Shown in pieces: positions 41,512 through 49,796 of a stretch of 64,000 nucleotides of DNA. How positions within the stretch are numbered: the first letter of the stretch is position 1; each line of letters begins with the position of its first letter. The notes under the pieces were generated by a model, which saw only the letters and a list, made by a program, of their open reading frames with translations, was not told the DNA's origin and searched no databases. The stretch is from Pseudomonas sp. N040. Lineage in GTDB: Bacteria; Pseudomonadota; Gammaproteobacteria; Pseudomonadales; Pseudomonadaceae. The stretch is from contig NZ_JADOBE010000005.1 in assembly GCF_015637705.1 (NCBI RefSeq), positions 248,001 to 312,000 of the forward strand. The letters are read 5' to 3'. A program made the translations under genes and the position numbers.

Positions 41512-42297
41512 ATGCGTCGTGAACCGATAGTGCTGTTTGATAACGGCAGTCACCAATGCCTGATGTTCGACGACCTGGTCAGCGGTGACGGGATCCAGTC
41601 CAACCAGTTCCTGATCATCGACCACGACCAGCACCTGCTGCTCGATCCGGGCGGCGACCTGACCTACGCGCCGCTGTCGATGGAGCTGTCCAAGCACATC
41701 CCGCTGCAGGACCTGACCTACATCTTCGCCTCGCACCAGGACCCGGACATCATCGCCTCGCTGGACAAGTGGCTGCTGCACACGCGCGCCCGGGTGATCT
41801 GCTCCAAGCTGTGGGCGCGCTTCCTGCCGCACCTGACGGCCAGCTACCTGTCCAAGAGCATGGGCGTGAACACCTTCGACCGCGTCATTGCCCTGCCGGA
41901 TCGCGGCCAGTCGATCACCCTGGGCAAGTCCGAGCTGAAGGCGGTGCCGGCGCACTTCCTGCATTCGGTCGGCAACTTCCAGCTGTATGACCCGGTGAGC
42001 AAGATCCTGTTCTCCGGCGACATGGGCGCCTCGCTGGTGGAGGATGCCTCGCCGGTCAGTGATTTTGCCCAGCACCTGCCGAGCATGGAAGGCTTTCACC
42101 GCCGCTACATGGCGAGCAACAAGGTCTGCCGGCTGTGGGCGCAGATGGTCAGCGGCATGGATGTGGCGATGATCGTGCCGCAACATGGGCGGCCTTTTGT
42201 CGGCCCGCAGATGATCAAGGCCTTCCTCGAGTGGATCGCCGGCCTGGAGTGCGGCATGGATTTGCTGACGCAGGACGACTACCAGCTGCCGCGCTGA
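41512..42297 (+). CDS. Metallo-beta-lactamase-fold diiron (ODP-type) protein
   Basis: A 261-residue protein whose FASHQDPDIIASL (HxDxD variant of the HxExD motif), PAHFLHSVGNFQLYD, FSGDMGAS and VPQHGRPF match the oxygen-binding diiron (ODP) and flavodiiron beta-lactamase domain. It has no flavodoxin domain. A role in O2 or NO binding, or in diiron-based sensing, is inferred from the family only. GGGAG precedes the ATG. Confidence 0.82.
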   Translation: MRREPIVLFDNGSHQCLMFDDLVSGDGIQSNQFLIIDHDQHLLLDPGGDLTYAPLSMELSKHIPLQDLTYIFASHQDPDIIASLDKWLLHTRARVICSKLWARFLPHLTASYLSKSMGVNTFDRVIALPDRGQSITLGKSELKAVPAHFLHSVGNFQLYDPVSKILFSGDMGASLVEDASPVSDFAQHLPSMEGFHRRYMASNKVCRLWAQMVSGMDVAMIVPQHGRPFVGPQMIKAFLEWIAGLECGMDLLTQDDYQLPR

Positions 42298-42322
42298 GGC
42301 GCGGACGGCCAAGTCTGGCGGG

Positions 42323-42670
42323 TTACGGCCGCTGGCCTGAACCAGCCTGCGGCTGCTTCAGCAGCCAGATGCCCTGCGCGTCTTCGCGGCAGGGCAGGGC
42401 GCGCAGCGCCTGACCGGCACAGGGGCCGGCGACGCATTCACCACTGTCGATGAGGAACAGCGCGCCGTGGGTGGCGCACTGGATCAGGCTGCCGCTGTGG
42501 TCGAGAAAGCGGTCGGCTTGCCACTCCAGCGGCACCCCACGGTGCGGGCAGCGGTTTTCGTATAGATAGACCTGGCCGTGCTTGCGCACGGCAAGCAGGG
42601 ACTGGTCGGCGAGCTTGAGGCCGAGGCTCTGGCCTTCGCCCAGTGCCGCGCCGGGACAAATAAACTGCAT
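42323..42670 (-). CDS. Rieske [2Fe-2S] protein
   Basis: A 115-residue single-domain Rieske protein. Cluster ligands are in CPHRGVPLEW and CATHGALF (CxH...CxxH type pattern). It resembles NirD-like or ferredoxin-type Rieske subunits without other domains. It could pass electrons to a partner oxygenase; none is encoded next to it. It lies between the ODP protein and phuR genes. Confidence 0.85.
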   Translation of the reverse strand: MQFICPGAALGEGQSLGLKLADQSLLAVRKHGQVYLYENRCPHRGVPLEWQADRFLDHSGSLIQCATHGALFLIDSGECVAGPCAGQALRALPCREDAQGIWLLKQPQAGSGQRP

Positions 42671-42726
42671 GGGTTCACCCTGTGGCTGCGGGGGGGATTA
42701 TCCCGCCCGCAGCGGGCGCGCGATAG

Positions 42727-44964
42727 TCAGATTTCCCAGATCAGATTGGCTGCGGCATAGCGTCCCGGCTGGGTGAAGCGATCCAGACTGGCGCTGGTAT
42801 CGGTCAGGCCTTGCACGTTACCCCATTGCCAGTACTGCTTGTCGGTCAGGTTGTAGAGCCCGGCATTCATCGATACCTGCTCGGTCAACTGCACCCAGCC
42901 GCTGAGATCCAGCGTGCCGTAACCGGGGGTGGCGAACTGCGTGCCGTTGGGGTTGTCGGCGTAGTCGATGCGCGTCTTGTTCTGCACCAGGGTCCAGTTC
43001 AACGCGCCGCCGAAGTCACCACTCGGGGCATCGTAGGCGACACCCAGCACGGCCTTCAGTGGATCGACACTGTTCAGTGGTGCGCCGCTTTCTTCATCCT
43101 TGCCGCGCGCATAGGCAATGCTGGCCACGGCCTTGCTGCCGCTCGGCAGGGCAAAGCGGTCAAGGAACAGTTCGCCCTTGGCTTCGGCGCCACGGATAGT
43201 TGCGCGGTCGACGTTCACCCACTGGTACTGACCGATGTAGTAACCCGGCGCGGCAGTCAGTTCCTGCTCGATAAAGTCATCGTACTGGTTGTAGAAAGCG
43301 GCCAGCTCATAGCTGCCGATCTGGTGCTGACCACGCACGCCAACTTCATAGCTGTTGCTGGTTTCCGGCTGCAGATCGGGGTTGCCGATCTGCTTGTAAC
43401 CCAGCCCCGGGTTGTCGAACTCGCCGAACATGTACACCGGGCTGGGTGCGCGGAAGCCGGCGGCGTATTGGCCGAACAGGCTCTCCGTGCTGGTCAGCTG
43501 CCAGGTGGCACCAAGTTTGGGCGACAGGTGATGGTCGCTGGTGCTGGATGGATCGGTTTCCGGTGGATTACCGCGCAGGTATTCGTCAGTGGCGTCCGGG
43601 CTCAGTTCGTAGTGGTCGTAGCGCAAGCCAGGGATAAGGGTCAGGCGGCCATGTTCGATGCTGTCCTGAGCGAACAGGCCATAGGTATGGCTGGTCGGGT
43701 CCGGGAAGTCGCTGACCGGGTAATTCTCTGGCGGATTCACCGTGGCGCCGGTGTCCAGGCGTACTTCGTAGCCTTCACGCAGGTTGCTGCTGTCGATGCG
43801 CTTGGCGTCAAAGCCCCAGACCAGCAGGTGCTGGCTGTCGATGGCGGTGAATGCCTTGTCCAGCTGGGCATTCAGATCCCAGAGTTTTTCGTTGTAGTGC
43901 GAGTCGCGATAACGGTAACGCTCGACGCCAAACAGGGTTTCACGGATCTGCGCGGTCTGCTGACGGTTATCGCTGTCCTGATGGCTGAGTTGCCAGCGCA
44001 GGCTGTCGGCCCAGGCCGCATCCAGCTGCATCCGGTGTTCCAGGCTGAAGCGGTCGCGGTCGATATTGTCTTTGGCCTGTGAATCGAGAATCGCCGGGCT
44101 GACCATGGTGGCGGTAGTGTTCACGTTGCTCAGCAGATTGCTGTCGGCATCATCCTGATAGTGCTCATAGGTCAGTTGCAGGCGGCTGCCGGGGGCATAG
44201 TCCCAGCCCAGTTTGGTCAGCAGGTTATTGGTGGTGTAGTTGAGCGGGTTGGCTTCGCCGCGCTGCAGGCCGATCCCACCTCGATCACTGTAGGTCTCGG
44301 TGTCGTGTCCTTTGATCTGGCCGATATGCAGCAATCCATCAAGGTTGTCCTGCCGGCCGACCACGGTGCCGCTGGTCAGCCAGCTGTTATCGCTGCCGTC
44401 GTAGCCGGTTTTCAGGCGGGCGTAGGCATCATCGCCTTCATCCAGATAGTCAGCGGCATCCTTGGTCATGAAACTCACCGCACCACCGATGGCGTCGCTG
44501 CCATACAGCGAGGAGGCCGGACCGCGGATGATCTCGACCTGCTTGACGCTGTCGAGGTCGATGTAGTCGCGACGCACGTCCTGGAACGGGCTGAAGCTGT
44601 AACCCTGCGGCACGCTGACACCATCCACCTGGGTCAGTACGCGGTTGCCGTCGATGCCGCGGATGTTGAAACCGGACAAGCCGAAACGGCTGCCGGTGCC
44701 GCTGACGGACACGCCTGGCTGGTAGCGCACTAGGTCTTCAATGTTGTTCACGTTGCCCTGGTCGATCTGCCGTTCACTGATCACGGACACCACGTTGGGT
44801 ACTTCACCCACGCTGGTTTCATTACGAGTCGCGGTGACAGTGACTGTATCGAACTGGGTCGGACGGGCGCTTTCATCTTCAGCGACAGGCTCGGCGGCCA
44901 GCGCCAGTGACGGTGAAAGCAACAGCAGGGCCAGCCATGGGCGGCGTGGGAAGGGTGGGTACAT
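42727..44964 (-). CDS. phuR: TonB-dependent haem/haemoglobin receptor
   Basis: A 745-residue outer-membrane receptor: signal peptide MYPPFPRRPWLALLLLSPSLALA, a TonB-box-like FDTVTVTATR, a plug domain (VPNVVSVISERQIDQGNVNNIEDL...GSRFGLSGFNIRGIDGNRV) and a barrel with FRAPSPVYMFGEFDNPG, the FRAP box of haem receptors, ending in NLIWEI. GAGGAG precedes the ATG at 44964. It takes haem across the outer membrane and is divergent from tonB-phuSTUVW across a Fur-box-like site, so iron repression is expected. Confidence 0.9.
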   Translation of the reverse strand: MYPPFPRRPWLALLLLSPSLALAAEPVAEDESARPTQFDTVTVTATRNETSVGEVPNVVSVISERQIDQGNVNNIEDLVRYQPGVSVSGTGSRFGLSGFNIRGIDGNRVLTQVDGVSVPQGYSFSPFQDVRRDYIDLDSVKQVEIIRGPASSLYGSDAIGGAVSFMTKDAADYLDEGDDAYARLKTGYDGSDNSWLTSGTVVGRQDNLDGLLHIGQIKGHDTETYSDRGGIGLQRGEANPLNYTTNNLLTKLGWDYAPGSRLQLTYEHYQDDADSNLLSNVNTTATMVSPAILDSQAKDNIDRDRFSLEHRMQLDAAWADSLRWQLSHQDSDNRQQTAQIRETLFGVERYRYRDSHYNEKLWDLNAQLDKAFTAIDSQHLLVWGFDAKRIDSSNLREGYEVRLDTGATVNPPENYPVSDFPDPTSHTYGLFAQDSIEHGRLTLIPGLRYDHYELSPDATDEYLRGNPPETDPSSTSDHHLSPKLGATWQLTSTESLFGQYAAGFRAPSPVYMFGEFDNPGLGYKQIGNPDLQPETSNSYEVGVRGQHQIGSYELAAFYNQYDDFIEQELTAAPGYYIGQYQWVNVDRATIRGAEAKGELFLDRFALPSGSKAVASIAYARGKDEESGAPLNSVDPLKAVLGVAYDAPSGDFGGALNWTLVQNKTRIDYADNPNGTQFATPGYGTLDLSGWVQLTEQVSMNAGLYNLTDKQYWQWGNVQGLTDTSASLDRFTQPGRYAAANLIWEI

Positions 44965-45129
44965 GCAAGGGCTCCTCGGAACGGCAGGGTTATTGGCCAC
45001 CGCTGCACGCTTGAGGTTTGCGTGAAGCAAATCAGATCTGCGGGACTGGCGCGCTGCGTGAGGCTTGCCCGGTAAATCTGCCTGTCGGATGACGGTGGCT
45101 GGTTGATTTCGGGGCAGACCTTAATCGGC

Positions 45130-45157
45130 TTGACATCTAAATGCAAATCATTATCAA
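45130..45157 (+). promoter_or_regulatory. Candidate promoter and Fur-box-like site between phuR and tonB
   Basis: A TTGACA -35 at 45130-45135 is followed at 16 bp by TATCAA (45152-45157). The 19-mer CTAAATGCAAATCATTATC (45137-45155) matches the Fur consensus at 14 of 19 positions by eye and covers the promoter. It lies in the 223-bp gap between the divergent genes and can repress both. Confidence 0.65.
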
Positions 45158-45187
45158 ATGCGTTTACATTGTGTGGATTTGCTGCAT

Positions 45188-45892
45188 ATGCCCCTACTTC
45201 CGTTGTTTTTGATGTTGTCATTGCTGCTGCATGCGGCCGCGGGATTTTTCCTGCTGGGGCGTGATATGGCGGTTGCTACAGCTGCGCAACCTGCCCGCGC
45301 CGCGCAGCAGCTGGCTGTCGTGCAGGTGATGCTGGCGCCGGCACCTGTGCAGCCAGCGCTGGCGGTCAAACCAGTTGCGCCAGTCAGCCAGCCGCCACGT
45401 CCAGCAAAGCAGTTGCTGCAGCCCAAAGCAGAAAAAGCGCAAACAGCGGCCGTCAAGCCGCGGCCAAAACCAGTTGCTGCGGCCTCAGTTCCAGCAACTG
45501 CAGCGAAACCCGCGGCGTCGGCCACGCCACAAGTCGCGGCCAAGTCGCAGGTGCCGACCCCCACAAAAAACCACGAAGTCGCCGGGCAATCTGCTCCGGC
45601 AGAGGTCTTCAGCCGGCAGCCGGCCTTTCGCCTGCCGCCCCAGCAGCCGCGTTATCCGGCGCAAGCACGGCGGCGCAATCAGCAAGGTGTGGTGCTGCTG
45701 GAGGTGCGCCTGGATGAGCGGGGCGCTCAGCGTGACATCCAGCTGCTGCGTTCTTCCGGGTTCCCCAGTCTGGATAGCGCGGCGCTGGAGGCTGTCGCTG
45801 GCTGGCGCTTTCACCCGGAAACCATCAACGGCAAGGGCGTGCCCAGCCGTGTGCAAATACCCATCGAGTTCGCCCTGCTGGCGAGTCGCTAA
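45188..45892 (+). CDS. tonB: TonB-like energy-transducing protein of the haem locus
   Basis: A 234-residue TonB: an N-terminal membrane anchor (PLLPLFLMLSLLLHAAAGFFLLG), a long proline/alanine/lysine-rich spacer, and a C-terminal TonB domain (PRYPAQARRRNQQGVVLLEVRLDERG...GWRFHPETINGKGVPSRVQIPIEF). The ATG at 45188 is preferred because the one at 45158 would leave only a few bases after the predicted promoter. Located upstream of phuS with no ExbB/ExbD partner, it may serve the haem receptor. Confidence 0.85.
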   Translation: MPLLPLFLMLSLLLHAAAGFFLLGRDMAVATAAQPARAAQQLAVVQVMLAPAPVQPALAVKPVAPVSQPPRPAKQLLQPKAEKAQTAAVKPRPKPVAAASVPATAAKPAASATPQVAAKSQVPTPTKNHEVAGQSAPAEVFSRQPAFRLPPQQPRYPAQARRRNQQGVVLLEVRLDERGAQRDIQLLRSSGFPSLDSAALEAVAGWRFHPETINGKGVPSRVQIPIEFALLASR

Positions 45893-45906
45893 TCAAGGAG
45901 CAAAAA

Positions 45907-46977
45907 ATGCAAACACAAACCCCGCTGACGCCAACCGCTACTCCCCTGTACCAGGCCTGGCAACAATTGCGCAGCCAGCAGTCAGGGCTGCGTGCTCGTG
46001 ACGCCGCTGCGCGCTTGTCGGTCAGTGAGGCGGAATTGACCGCTTCGCGCATCGGTATCGATAGCGTGCGTCTGCGCCCGGAGTGGGCGGACTTGCTGCC
46101 AGCGCTGGAAGCACTGGGTTATGTGATGGCGCTGACGCGCAATGAGCATTGCGTGCATGAGCGCAAGGGCCACTACCGGGAAGTAAGCGTCATGCCCAAT
46201 GGTCAGATGGGTATGGTGGTTTCTGCTGACATCGACCTGCGTCTGTTCATGGGTGGCTGGGACAGCGTATTTGCGGTCGAGGAAGAAACCGTGCGTGGCA
46301 CCCAGCGCAGCATCCAGATTTTTGATCGTCAGGGTACGGCGGTGCACAAGGTGTTCCTCACCGCCAGTAGTCAGCTGGAAGCCTGGGCGCCGTTGGTCGA
46401 GCGCTTCCGTGCGGAAGAGCAAAACGCTGCGTTGGATCTGCAGCCGCTGCCGGCGGCCGAGCCAATCAAGGCCGACGAGCTGATTGAGGTTGGCGCGCTG
46501 CGTGAAGCCTGGTCGCAACTCAAGGACACCCACCATTTCTTTGCCTTGCTGCGCAAGTACGGTACGGCACGTACTCAGGCCTTGCGTCTGGCTGGCCGCG
46601 AGTGGGCCGAGCCGCTGGCGCCGGAGTTGTTGCCGCAATTGCTGGAACAGGCCGGTGCGGACGAGGTGCCGATCATGGTGTTCGTCGGTAATCAGCATTG
46701 CATCCAGATTCACAGTGGCCCGGTGCGCAACCTGCGCTGGCTGGATGCCTGGTTCAATGTCATGGACCCTGAATTCAACCTGCACCTGAAAACCACCTCG
46801 GTCGCTTCGTTGTGGCGGGTGCGCAAGCCCAGCAGCGATGGCATCGTCACCAGCTGGGAAGCCTTCGATGCCAATGGCGAAATGATCGTGCAGCTGTTTG
46901 GTGCGCGTAAGCCGGGTATCCCTGAGCGCGCTGACTGGCGTGAGCTGGCTGAATCCTTTGCGGCGCTGCCAGCATGA
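45907..46977 (+). CDS. phuS: Cytoplasmic haem-binding/trafficking protein
   Basis: A 356-residue HemS/PhuS-family protein made of two similar halves. The haem-ligating region LKDTHHFFALLRK puts His209 and His210 at the same positions as the P. aeruginosa PhuS haem ligands; residue 212 is Phe. It receives haem in the cytoplasm and passes it to haem oxygenase. It starts 14 bases after tonB and overlaps phuT by four bases, so it belongs to one operon. Confidence 0.93.
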   Translation: MQTQTPLTPTATPLYQAWQQLRSQQSGLRARDAAARLSVSEAELTASRIGIDSVRLRPEWADLLPALEALGYVMALTRNEHCVHERKGHYREVSVMPNGQMGMVVSADIDLRLFMGGWDSVFAVEEETVRGTQRSIQIFDRQGTAVHKVFLTASSQLEAWAPLVERFRAEEQNAALDLQPLPAAEPIKADELIEVGALREAWSQLKDTHHFFALLRKYGTARTQALRLAGREWAEPLAPELLPQLLEQAGADEVPIMVFVGNQHCIQIHSGPVRNLRWLDAWFNVMDPEFNLHLKTTSVASLWRVRKPSSDGIVTSWEAFDANGEMIVQLFGARKPGIPERADWRELAESFAALPA

Positions 46978-47876
46978 AGCAGGGATGGTTTGCGGCTGGC
47001 AGCCTGTTCGCCAGTGTGCTGCTGGGGCTGCCCGCGCACGCAGTTGAACCAGCGGAGCAGCGCTGGATTAGTGCCGGTGGTGCGCTGAGCGAATGGGTGG
47101 TCGAACTGGGCGGCGCCGACCGGCTGGTGGCGGTGGATACCACCAGCCGCCATCTGCCACAGCTGCAACAATTGCCGGTGATCGGTTACCAGCGCCAACT
47201 GGCGGCTGAGGGGATTCTTGCCCTCGCCCCGGATGTGCTGCTGGGCTCCGAGGAAATGGGGCCGCTGCCGGTGCTGGAGCAGCTACGCGCCGCCGGGGTG
47301 CAGGTCGAAATCATGCCGGCCAGCGCAGACATGGCGGTGTTGCAGAGTAACTTGCAGCGTTTGGGCGAATTGCTGGGCGAGCCGCAACGCGGTGCGCAAG
47401 CGGCGGCGGATTATGCTGGCCGTTTGCAGCAGCAACAGCGCAGGACTGCGCAAGCCGCGCAGCAGCAACCCGCTCCCGGTGTGCTGCTGTTGCTCGGGCA
47501 CGCCGGCGCCAGTCCGCTGGCGGCCGGGCAGGCGAGTCTGGGCAACTGGCTGATCGCGCAGGCTGGCGGGCACAACCTGGCCAGGCATCAGGGCTACAAG
47601 GCACTGTCCGTGGAAGCGCTGGTGGCGCTCGATCCCGAGGTGCTGCTGATCGCGGATCGCAGCCTGCAGGGTGAGGCGGCACGGGTTGCGCTGTTGCAGC
47701 AGAACCCGGCGCTGGCCAGTACGCGCGCTGTGCGTGACGGTCGCGTGTTGCTGGTCGATCCGACCTTGCTTGTTGGCGGACTAGGGCCGCGACTGCCGGA
47801 TCAGCTGGCAGTCCTGACAGCAGCCTTTTATCCTGCACTCCCGCCCGCCGTTGCTGAAGCGTCGAACCAACCATGA
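46974..47876 (+). CDS. phuT: Periplasmic haem-binding protein of the ABC importer
   Basis: A 300-residue class III (cluster A-II) binding protein with signal peptide MKQGWFAAGSLFASVLLGLPAHA, the blocks ADRLVAVDTTSRHLPQLQQLPVIGYQRQL and LALAPDVLLGSEEMGP, and KALSVEALVALDPEVLLIADRSL. It shuttles haem to the PhuUV transporter. Overlaps phuS and phuU by four bases each (ATGA). Confidence 0.93.
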   Translation: MKQGWFAAGSLFASVLLGLPAHAVEPAEQRWISAGGALSEWVVELGGADRLVAVDTTSRHLPQLQQLPVIGYQRQLAAEGILALAPDVLLGSEEMGPLPVLEQLRAAGVQVEIMPASADMAVLQSNLQRLGELLGEPQRGAQAAADYAGRLQQQQRRTAQAAQQQPAPGVLLLLGHAGASPLAAGQASLGNWLIAQAGGHNLARHQGYKALSVEALVALDPEVLLIADRSLQGEAARVALLQQNPALASTRAVRDGRVLLVDPTLLVGGLGPRLPDQLAVLTAAFYPALPPAVAEASNQP

Positions 47877-48910
47877 AACCTGTTGTTCATCCCCGCCTGC
47901 TGCTGATCGCATTGGGCCTGTTGTTGCTGCTGGCAATCTGGCTGTCGCTGGCACTCGGGCCGGTCAGCCTGCCGCTGGGCGAGACCCTGCGGGCTGGCCT
48001 GCGCCTGCTGGGTGTACCGCTGGACGGCGGCGGACTGGAACGTGCCGAGCTGATCCTCGGGCAGATCCGCCTGCCGCGCACCCTGCTCGGGCTGGCGGTC
48101 GGTGCGGTGCTGGCCCTGACCGGCGTGAGCATGCAGGGTTTGTTTCGCAATCCGCTGGCCGATCCCGGGCTGGTCGGTGTCTCCAGTGGCGCCGCCATGG
48201 GTGCGGCCTTCGCGATTGTGCTGGGCGCGGCCTGGGGCGGGATACCGGAAATGCTGGCGCCGTATCTGCTGTCGGCCAGTGCGTTTGCCGGCGGACTGCT
48301 GGTCACCAGTCTGGTGTTTCGCCTGGGTCGGCGGGAAGGGCAGACCAGCGTGGCGTATATGCTGCTGGCGGGAGTGGCGCTGACGGCTTTATCGGGCGCG
48401 GTGATCGGTTTGCTGACCTATCTGGCGGATGACGCCACGCTGCGCAGTCTGACCTTCTGGAATCTGGGTAGCCTGAATGGCGCCAGCTATGCGCGCTTGT
48501 GGCCGCTGCTGCTGGTGACCATTGCCGTGGCGCTGTGGTTGCCGCGTCGGGCGCGGGCACTGAATGCACTGCTGCTCGGCGAATCCGAAGCACGGCATCT
48601 GGGCTTTGATGTCGAACGGCTGAAACGCGAACTGGTGCTGTGTACCGCACTGGGTGTGGGCGCGGCGGTGGCGGCAGCCGGCATGATCGGTTTTATCGGA
48701 CTGGTGGTGCCGCATCTGGTGCGTCTGCTGGTCGGCCCCGATCACCGTGTGCTCTTGCCGGCCTCGTTGCTGGCGGGTGCCAGCTTGCTGCTATTCAGCG
48801 ATTTGCTGGCGCGCTTGCTGCTGGCGCCGGCAGAGCTGCCGATCGGTATTGTCACGGCACTGTTGGGCGCGCCGTTCTTCCTTTATCTGTTGATGCGGGG
48901 GCGTGGTTGA
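47873..48910 (+). CDS. phuU: Haem ABC transporter permease
   Basis: A 345-residue FecCD/BtuC-type permease with about ten hydrophobic segments. Typical blocks are LPRTLLGLAVGAVLALTGVSMQGLFRNPLADPGLVGVSSGA and FIGLVVPHLVRLLVGPDHR. It forms the membrane channel of the haem importer. Overlaps phuT; 108 bp separate it from phuV, a gap filled by a repeat element. Confidence 0.95.
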   Translation: MKPVVHPRLLLIALGLLLLLAIWLSLALGPVSLPLGETLRAGLRLLGVPLDGGGLERAELILGQIRLPRTLLGLAVGAVLALTGVSMQGLFRNPLADPGLVGVSSGAAMGAAFAIVLGAAWGGIPEMLAPYLLSASAFAGGLLVTSLVFRLGRREGQTSVAYMLLAGVALTALSGAVIGLLTYLADDATLRSLTFWNLGSLNGASYARLWPLLLVTIAVALWLPRRARALNALLLGESEARHLGFDVERLKRELVLCTALGVGAAVAAAGMIGFIGLVVPHLVRLLVGPDHRVLLPASLLAGASLLLFSDLLARLLLAPAELPIGIVTALLGAPFFLYLLMRGRG

Positions 48911-48930
48911 TGTGCTGTCTGGACCTAACT

Positions 48931-49008
48931 GTAGGGTGGAAAACGGCCACAGGTCTTTTCCACCTGGGTGTTGACGGTGGCAAGCGCTGCGCGGTTTTCC
49001 GCCCTGCG
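48931..49008. repeat. REP-like palindromic doublet, copy 5, between phuU and phuV
   Basis: Unit gtagggtggaaaa...ttttccacc followed by ggtggcaagc...gcggttttccgccctgcgg; same frame of ends as the other four copies, with an altered second hairpin. It lies wholly inside the phu operon and could attenuate or stabilise the upstream mRNA. Confidence 0.7.
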
Positions 49009-49018
49009 GAGGCTTGCG

Positions 49019-49786
49019 ATGTTGCGCGCTGAAAGTCTGTCGGTAACCCGTGGCAGCAGTCTGGTGCTTTCCGGCATTGATCTGGCGTTGCAGCCCGGCG
49101 AGGTGCTCGGTGTGCTCGGGCCTAACGGTGCCGGCAAGAGCAGCCTGCTCGCTGCACTGTGTGGCGAGCTGCTGCCCAGCGCCGGCGTGGTCAGTCTGGA
49201 CGGGCGCCCGCTGGCGCAGTGGGATGGCCAATTGCGTGCGCAGCGTCTGGCCGTGTTGCCACAGAGTTCGACGCTGAATTTTGCCTTCAGTGTCGAAGCT
49301 GTGGTGGGCATGGGCCGACTGCCGCATGCCAGCGGGGCGCATCTGGACAGCGAAATCGTCGCGGCGGCGCTGCGCGCGGCAGATGCCGGACACCTGAGCG
49401 GACGTAACTATCTGGAACTATCAGGTGGTGAGCGGCAGCGGGTGCATCTGGCGCGCGTACTGGCGCAACTGTGGCCGGGGCAGGGCGGACAGGTGCTGCT
49501 GCTGGATGAGCCGACCTCGATGCTTGATCCGCTGCACCAGCACATCACTCTGCGGGCGGTGCGGGCAATCGCCGCTTCGGGTTGTGCGGTGCTGGTGGTG
49601 TTGCACGATCTCAATCTGGCCGCGCGTTACTGTGATCGCCTGCTGCTGCTGGCAGATGGGCAGGCACAGGCACTGGGCAGTCCACATGCAGTCCTGCAGG
49701 CGGATCTGCTGGAAGCGGTGTTCGGTCTGCAGGTTCTGGTTCACACCCATCCTGAGCTGGGTCATCCGCTGATCATTGCTCGCTGA
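49019..49786 (+). CDS. phuV: Haem ABC transporter ATP-binding protein
   Basis: A 255-residue ABC ATPase: Walker [10 protein letters not shown] near residue 36, [18 protein letters not shown] signature near 139, Walker [14 protein letters not shown], and the H-loop [14 protein letters not shown]. It powers haem import with PhuU. The ATG at 49019 lies in the last bases after the repeat. Next gene starts ten bases downstream. Confidence 0.95.
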   Translation: MLRAESLSVTRGSSLVLSGIDLALQPGEVLGVLGPNGAGKSSLLAALCGELLPSAGVVSLDGRPLAQWDGQLRAQRLAVLPQSSTLNFAFSVEAVVGMGRLPHASGAHLDSEIVAAALRAADAGHLSGRNYLELSGGERQRVHLARVLAQLWPGQGGQVLLLDEPTSMLDPLHQHITLRAVRAIAASGCAVLVVLHDLNLAARYCDRLLLLADGQAQALGSPHAVLQADLLEAVFGLQVLVHTHPELGHPLIIAR

Positions 49787-49796
49787 GGTCATTCCT

